This document shows positions 62,843 to 64,000 of a DNA stretch of 64,000 nt, in pieces. Below the pieces are notes generated by a model. That model had not been told where the DNA came from. It saw only the letters and a program-made list of their open reading frames with translations, and did not search any database. The first letter of the stretch is position 1; every line of letters starts with the position of its first letter. Source of the DNA: Chlorokybus atmophyticus (Eukaryota; Streptophyta; Chlorokybophyceae; Chlorokybales; Chlorokybaceae); the NCBI GenBank assembly GCA_009103225.1, contig RHPI01002204.1:124001-188000 (forward strand). The letters are read 5' to 3'. Both the position numbers and the translations under genes were made by a program.

Positions 62843-63268
62843 TGTAGAGAGTCATTCCTACGTACGATCAGCATCGACCCTCCACACATGAGTAGAAGGT
62901 CGTAAGGACGAGCACTAGGTCCGGACTTAGCAAGATGGCATCGTCGGACCAGACTCCGGACTCCAGACTGGAGCCTTACTAACTGCTTCGTATCTCCGCG
63001 TATACTTACTCATATTAGGCGTGTGAGAGCTTGTTGGAAAGCTCTGATTGTAAGGAAGACAACACAGCTTAGAGCGCGTCAAAAGGCTGAGTATAGCTTA
63101 CGCAGTGCTTGCAAACGTAGACGTGTGTGTAACTGGCTGGTATAAGAACCAGCGAACAACTTGTAATAGATTGAATGTGATGTGACTTGTGTATGCTCTG
63201 GTGGCGGTAGCTCTGTCTCTGTGCATCTATGCTTGCCTCAACTACATGTGCATGCTAGTCCTTCAACA
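62843..63268 (+). repeat. Family 1 LTR (5' LTR of copy E)
   Basis: 426 bp, begins TGTAGAGAGT (one change from TGTTGAGAGT) and ends CTTCAACA. Confidence 0.95.
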
Positions 63269-63281
63269 GGTTATGGGCCCA
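63269..63281 (+). other. Primer binding site of copy E
   Basis: GGTTATGGGCCCA, as in the other copies. Confidence 0.87.
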
Positions 63282-63396
63282 CACTACGCTTGAGGAGTGT
63301 GAGACTAGCTTGTGTGCATAGTAGTTCTACACTACGGTAGCTTGTTGGTAGCAGAGCCTTGGGTGTCAACTGCAAGTGAAGGCAGGCACGACAAAG

Positions 63397-64000
63397 ATGG
63401 AGGCGATATACGACAAGGGGCAGATTGCAAAGCTGGACACCGACAACTACAACACATGGTGCGTGGAGATGAAGGCCTTGCTCATCCACAAGAAGGTGTG
63501 GAAGTACGCTGATCTGAAGGCACCACCACCAACACCAGGAGCGAACACTGTGTGGTCAGAGCATTCAGCAGAAGCACACTCTTTGCTTGTGTTGAACAGC
63601 AAACCGCATCACTTTCCCATGCTCACTGCATGTGAAGATGGTAGACAAGCTTGGGAAAAGCTATCAGCCGTTTTCAGAGCCAAGAACAATGCCAGAAAGT
63701 TGCATCTACGCAAGCAGCTCAGCGCACTCAGGAAGGAGGCAGCAGAACCCATCACGAAGTATGTTGCGCGCGCGAGAGAGCTGTGGGCGGACCTCATCAA
63801 CGTCGGCCACAACATGGGGGAGACGGAGGTAGTGCTGGCCATTGTTGCAGGGCTACCAGCAGAGTACGAGGTCGTCGCAACCCTGCTGGAGACGTCATCA
63901 TCGGAGTTGACGTTGGACGATGTGCTACCGAAGCTGCTCACCGTGGAGCAGAGGGTTGTGAAGAAGGACGAGCAAGCGGATGCCGTCGCCTTCTACACCG
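63397..64000 (+). CDS. Copy E gag (partial)
   Basis: Starts MEAIYDKGQIAKLDTDNYN and stays open to the window end at residue about 201, matching copies B-D through KYVARARELWAD, GLPAEYEVVATLLE and VEQRVVKKDE. It differs at YADLK (others YVDPK). The seven-codon longer start of copy C is not available here because of a TGA just upstream. The zinc knuckle and pol lie beyond the window. Confidence 0.9.
   Translation, partial: MEAIYDKGQIAKLDTDNYNTWCVEMKALLIHKKVWKYADLKAPPPTPGANTVWSEHSAEAHSLLVLNSKPHHFPMLTACEDGRQAWEKLSAVFRAKNNARKLHLRKQLSALRKEAAEPITKYVARARELWADLINVGHNMGETEVVLAIVAGLPAEYEVVATLLETSSSELTLDDVLPKLLTVEQRVVKKDEQADAVAFYT

Larger units (their letters stand above)
62843..64000 (+). mobile_element. 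Ty1/copia family 1, copy E (cut by the window end)
   Basis: 5' LTR 62843-63268, primer site 63269-63281, gag start 63397, running off the window. Target side is GTTTG at 62838-62842; the other copy is outside. Confidence 0.95.

Overview
The window is eukaryotic nuclear DNA made mostly of transposable elements. The evidence is spliced genes with GT-AG introns, several kinds of LTR retrotransposon, a CACTA-type DNA transposon and simple repeats. There are no bacterial-style operons. A secreted, probably GPI-anchored protein with a RRLLQ stretch, the mid-range base composition and the kind of elements present fit a green-lineage alga best. That assignment is an inference and I could not identify a species.

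Layout. 1-2884: decayed minus-strand Ty1/copia pol, a worn tandem repeat, a CT microsatellite and part of an older copia gag. 2885-8455: copia family 1 copy A, inserted into that older gag, which resumes at 8461 and ends in a worn LTR near 9629. About 9901-37576: a CACTA-like transposon whose net length is roughly 10 kb. It is interrupted by copy B (11943-16887), by a family 2 gag-only element (18687-26114) that itself contains the intact copy C (19620-24525), and by copy D (33230-37372). The transposase can be followed across these insertions; a second plus-strand gene and two minus-strand coiled-coil genes lie in the same element. 37577-39373: half of a second family 2 element on the minus strand.

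39374-48723 holds a different gene set: a Tudor-like plus phage-type DNA cytosine-5 methyltransferase with one in-frame TAG, an unknown conserved-looking fragment, an OTU-type cysteine protease gene with a frameshift, a zinc-finger exon, and a divergent spliced gene behind a palindrome-rich spacer. These may be one large mobile element or viral relic. 49062-49400 is a 53-bp minisatellite. 51737-54004 is the one clean host-like gene, with seven exons. 56900-62842 carries two decayed gag regions, a retropepsin and a second, unrelated cytosine-5 methyltransferase inside a retroelement. 62843-64000 is the start of copia copy E, cut by the window end.

How the parts relate. Family 1 encodes gag, protease, integrase, reverse transcriptase and RNase H in one 1323-codon ORF (intact in copy C). 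Family 2 has only gag and protease but shares the half-tRNA-iMet primer site, the polypurine tract and the LTR ends with family 1, so it is probably mobilised by family 1 proteins. Seven insertions have clear 5-bp target duplications. Four single Ns, a junction at 16059 and an 897-bp imperfect tandem duplication mark places where the assembly may be wrong.
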